From assembly GCF_001559865.1 (NCBI RefSeq), contig NZ_LOHE01000090.1, positions 212,690 through 276,689 of the forward strand: DNA of 64,000 nucleotides. The letters are read 5' to 3'. Source of the stretch: Abyssisolibacter fermentans. GTDB taxonomy: Bacteria; Bacillota; Clostridia; Tissierellales; MCWD3. Position 1 is the stretch's first letter. Each line of letters starts with the position of its first letter. The notes below the pieces were generated by a model. That model was not told the DNA's origin. It worked only from the letters and a program-made list of their open reading frames with translations, and made no database searches. Shown here one piece after another: positions 1-9,777 of this stretch. Made by a program: the position numbers and the translations under genes.

Positions 1-798
1 GTAAGTTAAAACATCATCACCATCGCACCAAGCTGTGATTTCTAGACCGAAAGTAGCTTCAAAATCAAAACCTTCTTCAACTGTTAATTTGTCTCCATCA
101 ACAACGATTTCCATATCATCTTCATCGAAGCTTGATACAACACCAGTAACTTTGTCTGTTCCTAATTTAGATAATAACTTTGGTTCATCTTTCTTGTTTT
201 GATAGTTACCATCTTCATCTTTTTCAACTAAGTTACAATCTAAAGTGTTGTTTAAAAGTACAAATACGTTACCTCTAATAGCATCGCCATCAACTATAGC
301 TACATCATCAGTGATGTCTAGTTCATTAGCTTTTACTATATAGTTGTAAGGCCATTTTCCTGATAAACCTTCATCATCATAACCTAATGCTCTTACTAAG
401 ATTGTAAGTGCTTGAGCGTAAGTTATTTCGTCTCCTAAACCAAATGTTCCATCTCCATAACCTTTGATTAAACCTTTTGCAGAAGCTATGTTAATGTATC
501 CATTTGCCCAATTAGTAGCAGGTACGTCTACGAATAAACTATCTTCTTTAGCATAGTCTACAAGATCTCCCATACCTAATGTAATAACCATAAGTTTTGC
601 AAATTGCTCTCTTGTTATTGAGTCTTCTGGTCTGATAGTTCCATCAGTGAACCCATCAACAACTCCTAATGCCATTAATCTCTCAACAGCATCTTCATAA
701 TCTGTACCAACTACGTCACTTGGTGTTGCAGCAAAAGCCATGCTGAAAGTTCCTAATACAAGTGCGAAAGCAAGTACTAATGATAATACTTTCTTCAT
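1..798 (-). CDS. S-layer homology (SLH) domain protein, 3' end outside window
   Basis: The reading frame is open from ATG at 798 to the window edge (266 codons, no stop), so the C-terminus is missing. Residues 1-24 are a typical signal peptide (MKKVLSLVLAFALVLG followed by an AFA-A cleavage site). SLH repeats follow, with the phrases VVDGFTDGTIRPEDSITREQ (about residues 48-67) and GLIKGYGDGTFGLGDEITYA (about 105-124), and a third, weaker repeat around NYIVKANELDI. An acidic beta-rich region starts near residue 190. SLH domains anchor exported proteins to secondary cell-wall polymers, so this is a secreted surface or S-layer protein. A GGAGGAGA ribosome site lies just upstream, and a consensus promoter sits about 140 bp upstream, which fits abundant expression. 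Identity as the main S-layer protein is an inference. Confidence 0.88.
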   Translation of the reverse strand, partial: MKKVLSLVLAFALVLGTFSMAFAATPSDVVGTDYEDAVERLMALGVVDGFTDGTIRPEDSITREQFAKLMVITLGMGDLVDYAKEDSLFVDVPATNWANGYINIASAKGLIKGYGDGTFGLGDEITYAQALTILVRALGYDDEGLSGKWPYNYIVKANELDITDDVAIVDGDAIRGNVFVLLNNTLDCNLVEKDEDGNYQNKKDEPKLLSKLGTDKVTGVVSSFDEDDMEIVVDGDKLTVEEGFDFEATFGLEITAWCDGDDVLTY

Positions 799-936
799 TT
801 AGAAATCTCCTCCTTATAATTGTATTCATTTTTTTGAAAGAGTTAGCTTTATGTAGCTAAACTGTAACTCCCTCATAACCAGCTTAGCATTTCAAGCTAC
901 GAATGTAAAATAGTACAATCTCACATTCTACACTTA

Positions 937-965
937 ATTATAGCATCATGTTTTTTAACAGTCAA
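937..965 (-). promoter_or_regulatory. Consensus sigma-A promoter of the SLH gene
   Basis: Read on the minus strand, TTGACT (960-965) and TATAAT (937-942) are separated by exactly 17 bp. Transcription would start near 930, leaving a leader of about 130 nt. The leader contains an imperfect hairpin at 840-870 (GAGTTA paired with TAACTC). Long structured leaders are common on stable S-layer mRNAs; that role here is inferred. Confidence 0.75.
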
Positions 966-1080
966 TAATGTAGCAATCCTTGTAATGCAAATGTAATATT
1001 AATTGCTCATTAATAACTGCTTCTATTAAATTATATACTACTAACTGAATTTAATCCATTACAAATCCATTACAGATGGT

Positions 1081-2700
<1,620 letters not shown>

Positions 2701-2715
2701 CTATTTATTTAATAA

Positions 2716-2931
2716 CCCAGATTATTCATAGAAAATTATGAACAGTGAACCCAAATCTTGATTTGGTGTGAGTCGCTTATTCCTATGAAGGAACTGAATA
2801 GGAGCTTCATTAATAAAGTTCCTTCCGCTTATAAGAATTATACTAAATTCTCGACGTACCAACTAGGTATGCCTTCCAATTCACTACACGCCTTCTAAAT
2901 CAAATTTATTCTACATTATATAAATAATCAA
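2716..2931 (+). repeat. Family A MITE-like element, copy A1
   Basis: It begins CCCAGATTATTCATAG and ends TTATATAAATAATCAAAG, so the ends are inverted repeats (ATTATTCATA and a degenerate TATAAATAAT). The interior shares long blocks with the copies at 32399-32861 and 63251-63551: a reverse-oriented family C unit, then CATTAATAA, then a CGTACCAACTAGGTATGCC-like block. This copy lacks the nested family B insertion; its TTATAA (about 2821) marks the empty site. Confidence 0.75.
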
Positions 2932-3192
2932 AGTTTTTAATAATCATTACATTATATACGTTAGTCATTTTGGCTTTTTTTAATACGTTGTTTTGATTTT
3001 AGTTCTCTTCTTAACTTTAATAGACTATATAAAAATTTCTTAATTGTCAATGGATATTTTGTGTGTTTATATGGTATTTTATTCCTGTTGGTGAGATGTT
3101 GAAATATTAAAGGTTGTTTTTAATGCATGGTTTTGATTGTTTCATTAAAAATAACTACTTTTAAGTTATATACTTAATCTTTCAATAGGAAA

Positions 3193-3260
3193 CTCCTACT
3201 CAGTTCCTTCCTAGGAGTAAGCGGCTCACATAAAATCACAGATTTTAGTTCCCTGCTTAA
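3193..3260 (+). repeat. Family C short palindromic repeat
   Basis: It shares the block TTCCTAGGAGTAAGC, then a CTCAC block, a small AT hairpin and TTCCCTGCTTA with the other family C units at 9654-9720, 20661-20728 and elsewhere. It is non-coding. Confidence 0.65.
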
Positions 3261-3322
3261 AAGTCAATGGTTATTTTATGTGTTAGCAGTGATATTTAAT
3301 TCTCCATGATGTGTTGTTATTT

Positions 3323-3363
3323 TAATCCACAATTTGCTGTCTACTATCTATTTGTTATCCACA
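3323..3363 (+). other. DnaA-box-like pair
   Basis: A perfect TTATCCACA occurs at 3355-3363, and TAATCCACA (one mismatch) at 3323-3331 in the same orientation. dnaA or dnaN are not nearby, so this is probably not the chromosomal origin. It may be a DnaA regulatory site or chance in AT-rich DNA. Confidence 0.25.
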
Positions 3364-3457
3364 TTTATTTACTTTATCAACAATGCTGTATACTAGTTAA
3401 TTTTCTGTTAAAATTCTTTGAAAATATGATATAGTCATGCTTTGTAGGTCATATAGC

Positions 3458-3527
3458 TCGCTACTCACTACGTTCCTATGAGTAAGTGATTCACTCAAAA
3501 TCTTAGATTTTGGTTCTCTACTTAAAA
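3458..3527 (+). repeat. Family C short palindromic repeat
   Basis: Contains CTACTCACTACGTTCCTATG, AGTAAGTGATTCACTC, the AAATCTTAGATTT hairpin and TTCTCTACTTA, matching the family C layout in the same order as the other copies. It is non-coding. Confidence 0.65.
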
Positions 3528-3802
3528 GCATTGAAGAAACAAGTTCTTAAAGTCGCTCTCCGAAGAAACATTAGAGAGACCCTAGTTACATATTGGTTAT
3601 ACTCTTTTTCAGCTATATTTAGAGTCAAATTTAAAACATTCATATTTGTAACTTAAAAATAATAACTACTCAAACCTAAAATAATTACTACAACAACTAT
3701 TTCAAACAATAAATTCACTATAGCTCAATTTGAGGTTTCTTTGTAAGAAGTAATTTTTCCAACTTATATAATCAATAAAATTTCTTTTCCTATTATATAT
3801 AA

Positions 3803-3848
3803 AAGCTGTCTTACCATAGAATTGCTTCTACTTTAAGACAGCCTTTTT
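3803..3848 (-). terminator. Terminator of the S41 protease gene
   Basis: The stem is formed by AGCTGTCTTA (3803-3812) and TAAGACAGC (3834-3842), about 10 bp downstream of the stop. A T-rich tail is present on both sides, so it may work in both directions. Confidence 0.75.
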
Positions 3849-3856
3849 TATTTATT

Positions 3857-5272
3857 CTATTTGTTTTCGAGTATTTCTATTGCTTTGTTTAACTGTTTGT
3901 CCATTGCATCACTGTTTACGTACTCTATTAATGCTTCTACTAACATTGCTTGTGTATCGCTGTTTAATACTCCGTCTGTTGTCAAGTTGTTGTCATGTTG
4001 GAATTCTTTTAAGCATTGCTCTGTTCTTTTATCCAATACTCCATCTACGGTTTTTATGTCATAGCCCATGAAGTCTAGTATTTCTTCTGTTGCTAGTACT
4101 TCTAATGCTACTGAACCTATTGAACATTTTTTCTTTCCATCTAATTTTTCTATTAATATTGTTTCTATTTCTTCGTCTAAGTAATCAAATATATCTTTTA
4201 CTATTACATCTGGTGTAATACCTACCTTGTCAACTTTGTTGTTATTTGGTGTAAAGTATTCTGCTTTTGTTATTTTAAAGCCTGCTTCGTTTACTAATGG
4301 TATAACTTCTTGAACTGATCCTTTTCCATAGGTTGTTGTTCCTACTATTTTTCCTGCTCTTGTATCTTGTATTGCTCCTGCGAATATTTCTGAAGCACTT
4401 GCACTACCGCCATTTACTAAGACTACTAATTCGTATTTTTTATTTTCTAACTCTGAATATTTCGTTTCTACCGTTCCATCTGCATTTTTGATGTGAACTA
4501 TTGGTCCTTTTGGAACGAAGTTTTGTAAAACCATTGATACTTGGTTTAAGTATCCTCCACCGTTATTTCTTAAATCTATTATAAGTTTCTTTATTTTTTT
4601 ATCATCAAATTCTTTTAGTACCTTATTCATTTCTTTGTTTGTGTTTGAATTGAATCTCTTCAATTTAATATAGCCTATATCGTCTCTTATTATTTTTGTG
4701 GTTATAGGGTTCTCTTTTATTAATGTTCTTTCCAATTCATAGTTTTGGATTGATTCTTGTTTTTCTCTTATTACACCTATTTTTACTTTTGTTCCTACTT
4801 TCCCTTTTATAAGGTCCACTGCATCATATAAGGTATAATCTACTATATTTACATCATCTACTGTTACTATCTTGTCTTTTGCTCTTATTCCAGCTTTGGC
4901 ACTAGGTCCTCCATCTATTGTGTTCATTACTGTTAAATAACCGTCTTTTACTGTTACTGTTACTCCTATACCTCCAAAGTTACCTGAGGTATCTTGTGTA
5001 AGCTTTCTAAATTCTTCTGGTGTATAAAAATTGCTGTGTTCGTCTAATTGCTCAAAGACTCCTTTGTACGCTCCTTCTAAAAGCGTATTTGTATCTATTT
5101 CATCTACATAGTTTGCTTCTACATAATTTATAAGCTTACCTAAAAATACTAAACCATTTTCTAAATCATCATTTTTCTCTCTGGCTATCACTGAACCTGA
5201 GGTTAACACTATTACTAATGCCAAAACTACTACTAATCCAATTATTTTGCCCGTTCTTTTATTTTTTATCAT
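3857..5272 (-). CDS. C-terminal processing peptidase (S41 family) with peptidoglycan-binding domain
   Basis: A membrane-anchored serine protease of the CtpA/CtpB type. It has an N-terminal transmembrane anchor (about residues 9-28), a PDZ domain (about 95-170, containing GIGVTVTVKDGYLTV) and an S41 domain with the catalytic serine in GSASASEIF and the lysine in YGKGSVQE. The C-terminal domain (about 400-455, VDGVLDKRTEQCLKEFQ) matches PG_binding_1, so the enzyme probably works at the wall. Such proteases cut regulatory or sporulation proteins outside the membrane; the substrate here is unknown. I place the start at 5272 because GGAGGG lies 9 nt before that ATG. An in-frame ATG 36 nt upstream lacks a comparable site. 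Confidence 0.93.
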   Translation of the reverse strand: MIKNKRTGKIIGLVVVLALVIVLTSGSVIAREKNDDLENGLVFLGKLINYVEANYVDEIDTNTLLEGAYKGVFEQLDEHSNFYTPEEFRKLTQDTSGNFGGIGVTVTVKDGYLTVMNTIDGGPSAKAGIRAKDKIVTVDDVNIVDYTLYDAVDLIKGKVGTKVKIGVIREKQESIQNYELERTLIKENPITTKIIRDDIGYIKLKRFNSNTNKEMNKVLKEFDDKKIKKLIIDLRNNGGGYLNQVSMVLQNFVPKGPIVHIKNADGTVETKYSELENKKYELVVLVNGGSASASEIFAGAIQDTRAGKIVGTTTYGKGSVQEVIPLVNEAGFKITKAEYFTPNNNKVDKVGITPDVIVKDIFDYLDEEIETILIEKLDGKKKCSIGSVALEVLATEEILDFMGYDIKTVDGVLDKRTEQCLKEFQHDNNLTTDGVLNSDTQAMLVEALIEYVNSDAMDKQLNKAIEILENK

Positions 5273-5308
5273 ATAGTCTCTCCCTCCTAGCATAGTTTTT
5301 TTATACAT

Positions 5309-5462
5309 TCAAAGAGAATGTCTCAAAATAACGAATTTCTTCGTTATTGAAATATCTCACGACTAATCACGTACAATTAAGTACGCTCTTATCCGTGAGA
5401 ATTTCAATGCCTTGAACTTCATTCATTTTGAAACATCCCTAAACGATCTCAAAATGCATTTC
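5309..5462 (-). repeat. Family D repeat, copy D1
   Basis: Read on the minus strand it contains GGGATGTTTCAAAATGAATG, then AAGTTCAAGGCATTGAAA, and ends with ATTTTGAGACATTCTC. The same ordered blocks occur at 35133-35326. The interior here, with CTCACGG and TCGTGAG arms, replaces the family C unit found in the other copy. Confidence 0.55.
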
Positions 5463-5480
5463 ATAAAGCTGCTTTTATTT

Positions 5481-6830
5481 CTATTGTCTTCTCAATGCTT
5501 CTACAGGTGGAACTGATGATGCTGATACTGCTGGATATACTCCAAATAGTAATCCACTACCAAGTGCAACTACTGTCGCTATCTTGATTGACTGTATACT
5601 TACTGCTGTATTGAAACCATGACCATCAAATACATTCATGCCCCAAATTCCTGCTACTATACCTGTAATTGCACCTATGATACTTACAAATAATGCTTCT
5701 AGTAGGAATTGAATCAATAAGTCTGCTTTTTTTGCTCCTAATGCTCTTCTAACTCCTATTTCTTCTGTTCTTTCTGTTACTGCTACAAGCATGATATTCA
5801 TTATACCTAAACCACCAACTAATAACGATACTGCTGCTATACCTCCTAGTAACAGTGTCATAACTCTGTTTGCGTTATCTGCTTCTTCTACTAATTGGTT
5901 TAAGTTTGTTATTGTTATTACATCTTCACCAGCTCCAGGCAGTTCTTGTTTTTTTGGTTTTTCTCTTGGTGGTATTGGCTTGCTGCTTCCATCATCCTCT
6001 ATTGCTACGCCGCCTTCACTTTCTCCGCCTTCTCCACCTTCACCGCCTGTGTCTCTATGAACGGTTGGAGCATTTTGGTCTAAACCTAGCTTTCTCTTTA
6101 TAATCCTTCCAAGCTGTACTACTGCTAAGTCAGCTTCATCTGCTGAACCTGCTTTTGCCCAAATCTCTTCTATGGTTCTTTTTTCTGCTATTTTTTGAGC
6201 TGATGTATATGGTATAACTACTTTGTTATCTACATCATTTGCGTTACCTGATCCTTTTTTGTCAAGTACGCCTATTATTCTATAACTATTTCCATTTAAG
6301 GAGATACTACGTCCTACTGGACTTCTACCACCGTTTAGCTGAGTTCCTATATTGTATCCCAGTACTGCGACGGGAGACCGCTGCAAAACATGCCACTTGG
6401 TAAAAAAGTGTCCGGTTAGTAATTCATGATCTCTTATATCAGGATACTGTTCGTTTACTCCTATTAGCTTCATACTCCCTCTAGCACGTTTCCATTTCAT
6501 GTTGGCTTTTGTGTTAATTACAGGTGTTGCCAAATCCATTCCCTGTACTCTATCTACTAGATCAGCTATTTCCTCAGGTTTAAATTCTAATGTTGGTTCA
6601 TGAACATTAATAGATATAACATTCGCACCTAAGCTTTTAAACTGCTCTACTACTGCAAGTCTAGCTCCTTCACCTATACCCATCAAGCATACTACTGATG
6701 CAACCCCTATTGCTACTCCTAGTATTGTAAGTGCAGATCTTAATGGATTTGATAGTATACCATGAGCCGCCATTCTAGCAGTAAACCACCATCTAGCTAA
6801 GAAGGAATGTATACTCTTTTTTTGAGCCAT
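5481..6830 (-). CDS. MacB-like ABC transporter permease
   Basis: Permease of a tripartite-style efflux or mechanotransmission ABC system. Residues 20-45 form TM1, followed by the MacB periplasmic-core signature LTILGVAIGVASVVCLMGIG. The C-terminal FtsX-like domain has TM2 (LLGGIAAVSLLVGGLGIMNI), the typical MLVAVTERTEEIGVRRALGA motif and two further membrane segments. Four transmembrane segments are expected. An unusual linker at about residues 260-308 is rich in Gly, Glu and Pro (GGEGGEGGESEGG) and sits in the extracellular domain just before TM2. It is the third gene of an operon with an adaptor (17 bp upstream) and an ATPase. The substrate is not evident; macrolides, peptides or lipids are possible. 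Confidence 0.92.
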   Translation of the reverse strand: MAQKKSIHSFLARWWFTARMAAHGILSNPLRSALTILGVAIGVASVVCLMGIGEGARLAVVEQFKSLGANVISINVHEPTLEFKPEEIADLVDRVQGMDLATPVINTKANMKWKRARGSMKLIGVNEQYPDIRDHELLTGHFFTKWHVLQRSPVAVLGYNIGTQLNGGRSPVGRSISLNGNSYRIIGVLDKKGSGNANDVDNKVVIPYTSAQKIAEKRTIEEIWAKAGSADEADLAVVQLGRIIKRKLGLDQNAPTVHRDTGGEGGEGGESEGGVAIEDDGSSKPIPPREKPKKQELPGAGEDVITITNLNQLVEEADNANRVMTLLLGGIAAVSLLVGGLGIMNIMLVAVTERTEEIGVRRALGAKKADLLIQFLLEALFVSIIGAITGIVAGIWGMNVFDGHGFNTAVSIQSIKIATVVALGSGLLFGVYPAVSASSVPPVEALRRQ

Positions 6831-6847
6831 AATAAATTCCCCCTAGA

Positions 6848-8548
6848 CTATTCATTTGATTCTGAATCGTCATTATTATCAGAACCATCATTGTTATCAT
6901 CATTTTTATCTGGTAAAATAGGGTCTTTTGATTTAATATGCTGACTTGGAAGTAAGTCTGCACTACTTCCTGTTATAACCTTATCACCTTCTTTAAGTCC
7001 CTCTGTAACTTCTGCTTCTCTATCATTCATTAAACCTATTTTTACTTGTGTAAGTTTCGCTGATCCATCTTCTTGAAGAACTTCTACCATTGATTTGCCA
7101 TCTTCTTCAAATAAAGCTTCTAATGGTATCAATAATACGCCTTCTGCACTACCAGCATCTATAAATGCATTTGCTTGCATTCCCGGTTTAAGCTTTTCAT
7201 TACCATATACTTCTATTGAAACTTCATAATTTGTAACACCGTTGTTATTATCTCCTCTTGTATTTACATGCATTACTTTACCTTCAAATACTTCTCCTGG
7301 CATTGCATCGACTGTTACTTCTACTGGAGCGTCTTGTTTTACGTTTAGTATGTCTATATCGTCTACTTGTGTCCACATCATCATTCTACCTGTGTCAAAT
7401 ATAGAGCCTATCCATCCTCCAGCTCTAGCTGATTCGCCCTCTTCTGCTTCCAAGTATCCAATCATACCATCCATAGAAGCTTTTACGTCCAAATTATCAA
7501 ACTTACTGTTTAAATCATTTATTTGTCTTTTTAATTCAAATATTTCGTCTAATTTATCTTGAATTGATTTCTGCATGTCTGCTCCAGCCATTGAAACTAT
7601 ATTGTCACCTTTTTTTATGATATCCATGTTGTGAACGAATACTTGTGTTACAATACCTTCTGCTCTATTTAGAACTCTCTTTTCTTCTCCAAAACCTTCT
7701 ACATTTCCTTGATTAGTGAAAAATAATACCGTGTCTTTGTTTACTTCATCTCTTACACCTACTTGAACTTGCATGTTTGGTTGAATAAGTCCTGGATTAT
7801 CTCCTTCTATTGTCATCCAATGAACGAAGCCTTTTGCTGTACCATTGTTATCTACATCAGGTACTGCGTTTTTGTTGATTTCTTTAACTATTGCTTTGTA
7901 TGTACCTTCGAAGTTTGCAAATTTAAGCTCTACCTCTGAACCTGCTTTAACTAATTTGTATTCTACAGGTGATACTTTTGCTCTTACTATAAATTTTGAA
8001 TCGTCTACTATTCTACTTACAACGTGTCCAAGCTTTAATTCGTCTCCTTCTTCTGCATCAAGGTTTATTACTCTACCATCTATTGGTGATTTTATTGTTA
8101 TACCTTTTGAAGGATTGATATCATCAACCTCATCTATAGATACGCCTGTCATATCTGCTAATTGTTCTCTTTTTGATTTTAGTCTATCTTTTGCTTCTTT
8201 TATCTTTGAATCTAAATCTGGTGAACTTAGTCTAACTAATAATTGATCTTTTTTAACACTATCTCCATCTTCTACAAATACTTTCTCTATAACATAGTTA
8301 ATTTGTGTTCCTGAGTATCTGTCTCCAGGGATTTTTATTCCACCACCATGTGTTTCATTAACCCTTCCTGAAGTATCTACCCCTACTGAAATATTTCCTT
8401 TTACAACATCCTGTGTTGAATATATTGGTCCTTGAGCCTCTGCTACGTCATTATTTGGTACTAATTCGTTGTATGCATAAAACCCTCCGAAAATAACTAC
8501 TGCTAATATTAAAATTATCATTAATACACGTTGAAACATTTTCAACAC
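6848..8548 (-). CDS. HlyD/RND-type efflux adaptor with tandem lipoyl modules
   Basis: Partner of the MacB-like permease and ATPase on either side. An N-terminal membrane anchor (about residues 8-26) is followed by two successive barrel-sandwich (lipoyl-like) modules: one around VFVEDGDSVKKDQLLVRLSS with SPIDGRVINLDAEEGDELK, the second around VFVHNMDIIKKGDNIVSM with ASMDGMIGYLEAEEGES. Each is separated by a short coiled segment. A C-terminal beta-barrel and membrane-proximal domain follow (GLKEGDKVITGSS). The tail (about residues 540-566) is almost only Asp, Asn, Ser and Glu. At 566 residues it is longer than common adaptors (about 350-450), because the module is duplicated. Four bases separate it from the ATPase gene stop-to-start, so co-transcription is likely. 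Confidence 0.9.
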   Translation of the reverse strand: MLKMFQRVLMIILILAVVIFGGFYAYNELVPNNDVAEAQGPIYSTQDVVKGNISVGVDTSGRVNETHGGGIKIPGDRYSGTQINYVIEKVFVEDGDSVKKDQLLVRLSSPDLDSKIKEAKDRLKSKREQLADMTGVSIDEVDDINPSKGITIKSPIDGRVINLDAEEGDELKLGHVVSRIVDDSKFIVRAKVSPVEYKLVKAGSEVELKFANFEGTYKAIVKEINKNAVPDVDNNGTAKGFVHWMTIEGDNPGLIQPNMQVQVGVRDEVNKDTVLFFTNQGNVEGFGEEKRVLNRAEGIVTQVFVHNMDIIKKGDNIVSMAGADMQKSIQDKLDEIFELKRQINDLNSKFDNLDVKASMDGMIGYLEAEEGESARAGGWIGSIFDTGRMMMWTQVDDIDILNVKQDAPVEVTVDAMPGEVFEGKVMHVNTRGDNNNGVTNYEVSIEVYGNEKLKPGMQANAFIDAGSAEGVLLIPLEALFEEDGKSMVEVLQEDGSAKLTQVKIGLMNDREAEVTEGLKEGDKVITGSSADLLPSQHIKSKDPILPDKNDDNNDGSDNNDDSESNE

Positions 8549-8551
8549 CTC

Positions 8552-9253
8552 CTATTTCGACTTTTGTGTTACTTCTTCAATATTTTCTACTAACCCATCT
8601 CTAAGATGGTATATTTTGTGTCCATAAAGAGCTATTTCTCTTTCATGTGTTACTTGGACAATTGTTATGCCTGTATTCTCGTTTAGTTCTGTAAATATAT
8701 CCATTATTTTTTTACCTGATGCTGTATCTAATGCTCCTGTTGGTTCGTCAGCCAATATTAATGCAGGTTTACTAGCTAAGGCTCTGGCTATAGCAACTCT
8801 CTGCTGCTGACCCCCTGAAAGCTGTGAAGGCAAGTGATTCATTCTATCTTCTAGTCCTACTGCTTTTAATGCCTCTTTTGCTCTTACTTTTCTTTCTTTT
8901 CCGTATATCCCTTGATAAATCAGGGGTAGTTCAACATTTTCTAAGGCATTAAGATTTGATAACAAATGGAACCTTTGAAATACAAAGCCAATAAATTGAT
9001 TTCTGATTTCTGCTAGTTTTCCATCTCTCAATTTTTCTACATGTACTCCGTTAATCTTATATGTCCCTTTTGTTGGCAAATCTAAACAGCCAATTAGATT
9101 TAATATTGTAGATTTACCTGAACCGGATGGACCCATTATTGAAACGAAATCTCCTTTGTCTATAGTTAAATCCACGCCCTTTAGAGCTTGAACTTTTATT
9201 TGTCCCGTATTATAACTACGTGTTATCCCTTTTAGTTCTAAAATAGCTGTCAA
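8552..9253 (-). CDS. ABC transporter ATP-binding protein (MacB/LolD type)
   Basis: Energises the permease encoded two genes downstream. It has Walker A GPSGSGKST, the Q-loop region FVFQRFHLL, the ABC signature LSGGQQQRVAIARAL, Walker B LILADEPTGALD and the H-loop VTHE. It is of normal length (233 residues). I choose the TTG at 9253 as start because AAAGGAGGG lies at the right distance and the protein then begins MTAILELKGITRSYN, which aligns with the family start. The in-frame ATG at 9289 would place the ribosome site inside the gene. It is the first gene of a three-gene operon. Confidence 0.94.
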   Translation of the reverse strand: MTAILELKGITRSYNTGQIKVQALKGVDLTIDKGDFVSIMGPSGSGKSTILNLIGCLDLPTKGTYKINGVHVEKLRDGKLAEIRNQFIGFVFQRFHLLSNLNALENVELPLIYQGIYGKERKVRAKEALKAVGLEDRMNHLPSQLSGGQQQRVAIARALASKPALILADEPTGALDTASGKKIMDIFTELNENTGITIVQVTHEREIALYGHKIYHLRDGLVENIEEVTQKSK

Positions 9254-9653
9254 TATTATATACCCTCCTTTGTACATATATTTTCCCATTTATATAGACG
9301 CATAAAGCATAAAAAAAGTTTCATTTTTTTAACTATTTTTTATGGAAATTATGTAATGTTGCTTTTGCTTATTTATAACTGTAACTCATGTAATATTTTT
9401 AATCTCAATATTCATTTGGTTAAGTTATAGAATGTTGAATTTTGCCTATTTTTAAAATTACAGTATCAACCTATATTTTAGTCTATTATGTGAATTTTAG
9501 CAAATACTATTTTCTTGTTTAAGTACTTAAACCCTGTTTTTTTCATTGTTATCTCATTTATATTAAAATTGTTTTACAAATATTAAGATTCTAAAGAATT
9601 GATGATATAATAATTAATTAACAATTTTTAAGTTTTATAATTTTTAAAATGAA

Positions 9654-9720
9654 GCTCCTACTCACTTCGTTCCTAGCAGTAAGCGATTCACACCAAATCC
9701 ATATTTGGGTTCTCTGCTTA
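9654..9720 (+). repeat. Family C short palindromic repeat
   Basis: Best-preserved free-standing copy: CTCCTACTCACTTCGTTCCT, then AGTAAGCGATTCACACC, an AAATCCATATTTGGG hairpin and TTCTCTGCTTA. It abuts the terminator of the SLH gene. Confidence 0.7.
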
Positions 9721-9751
9721 ATAAAACTCCTACTTAATTACTAGTAGGAGT
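9721..9751 (-). terminator. Rho-independent terminator of the SLH protein gene
   Basis: Arms ACTCCTAC (9726-9733) and GTAGGAGT (9744-9751), followed on the minus strand by TTTTATT. It lies 27 bp downstream of the stop codon. The stem resembles the CTCCTACT motif of the adjoining family C repeat. Confidence 0.75.
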
Positions 9752-9777
9752 ACAATGAGTTCATCATATTCAATTTG

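Larger units (their letters stand above)
9254..9777. other. Non-coding gap upstream of the ABC operon
   Basis: AT-rich. Contains a family C unit (9654-9720) and the terminator of the next SLH gene (9721-9751). No convincing promoter or small gene was seen in the rest. Confidence 0.6.

Noticed and set aside
3323..3363. Chromosomal replication origin
   Set aside because: Only two DnaA-like boxes and no dnaA, dnaN or rpmH nearby.
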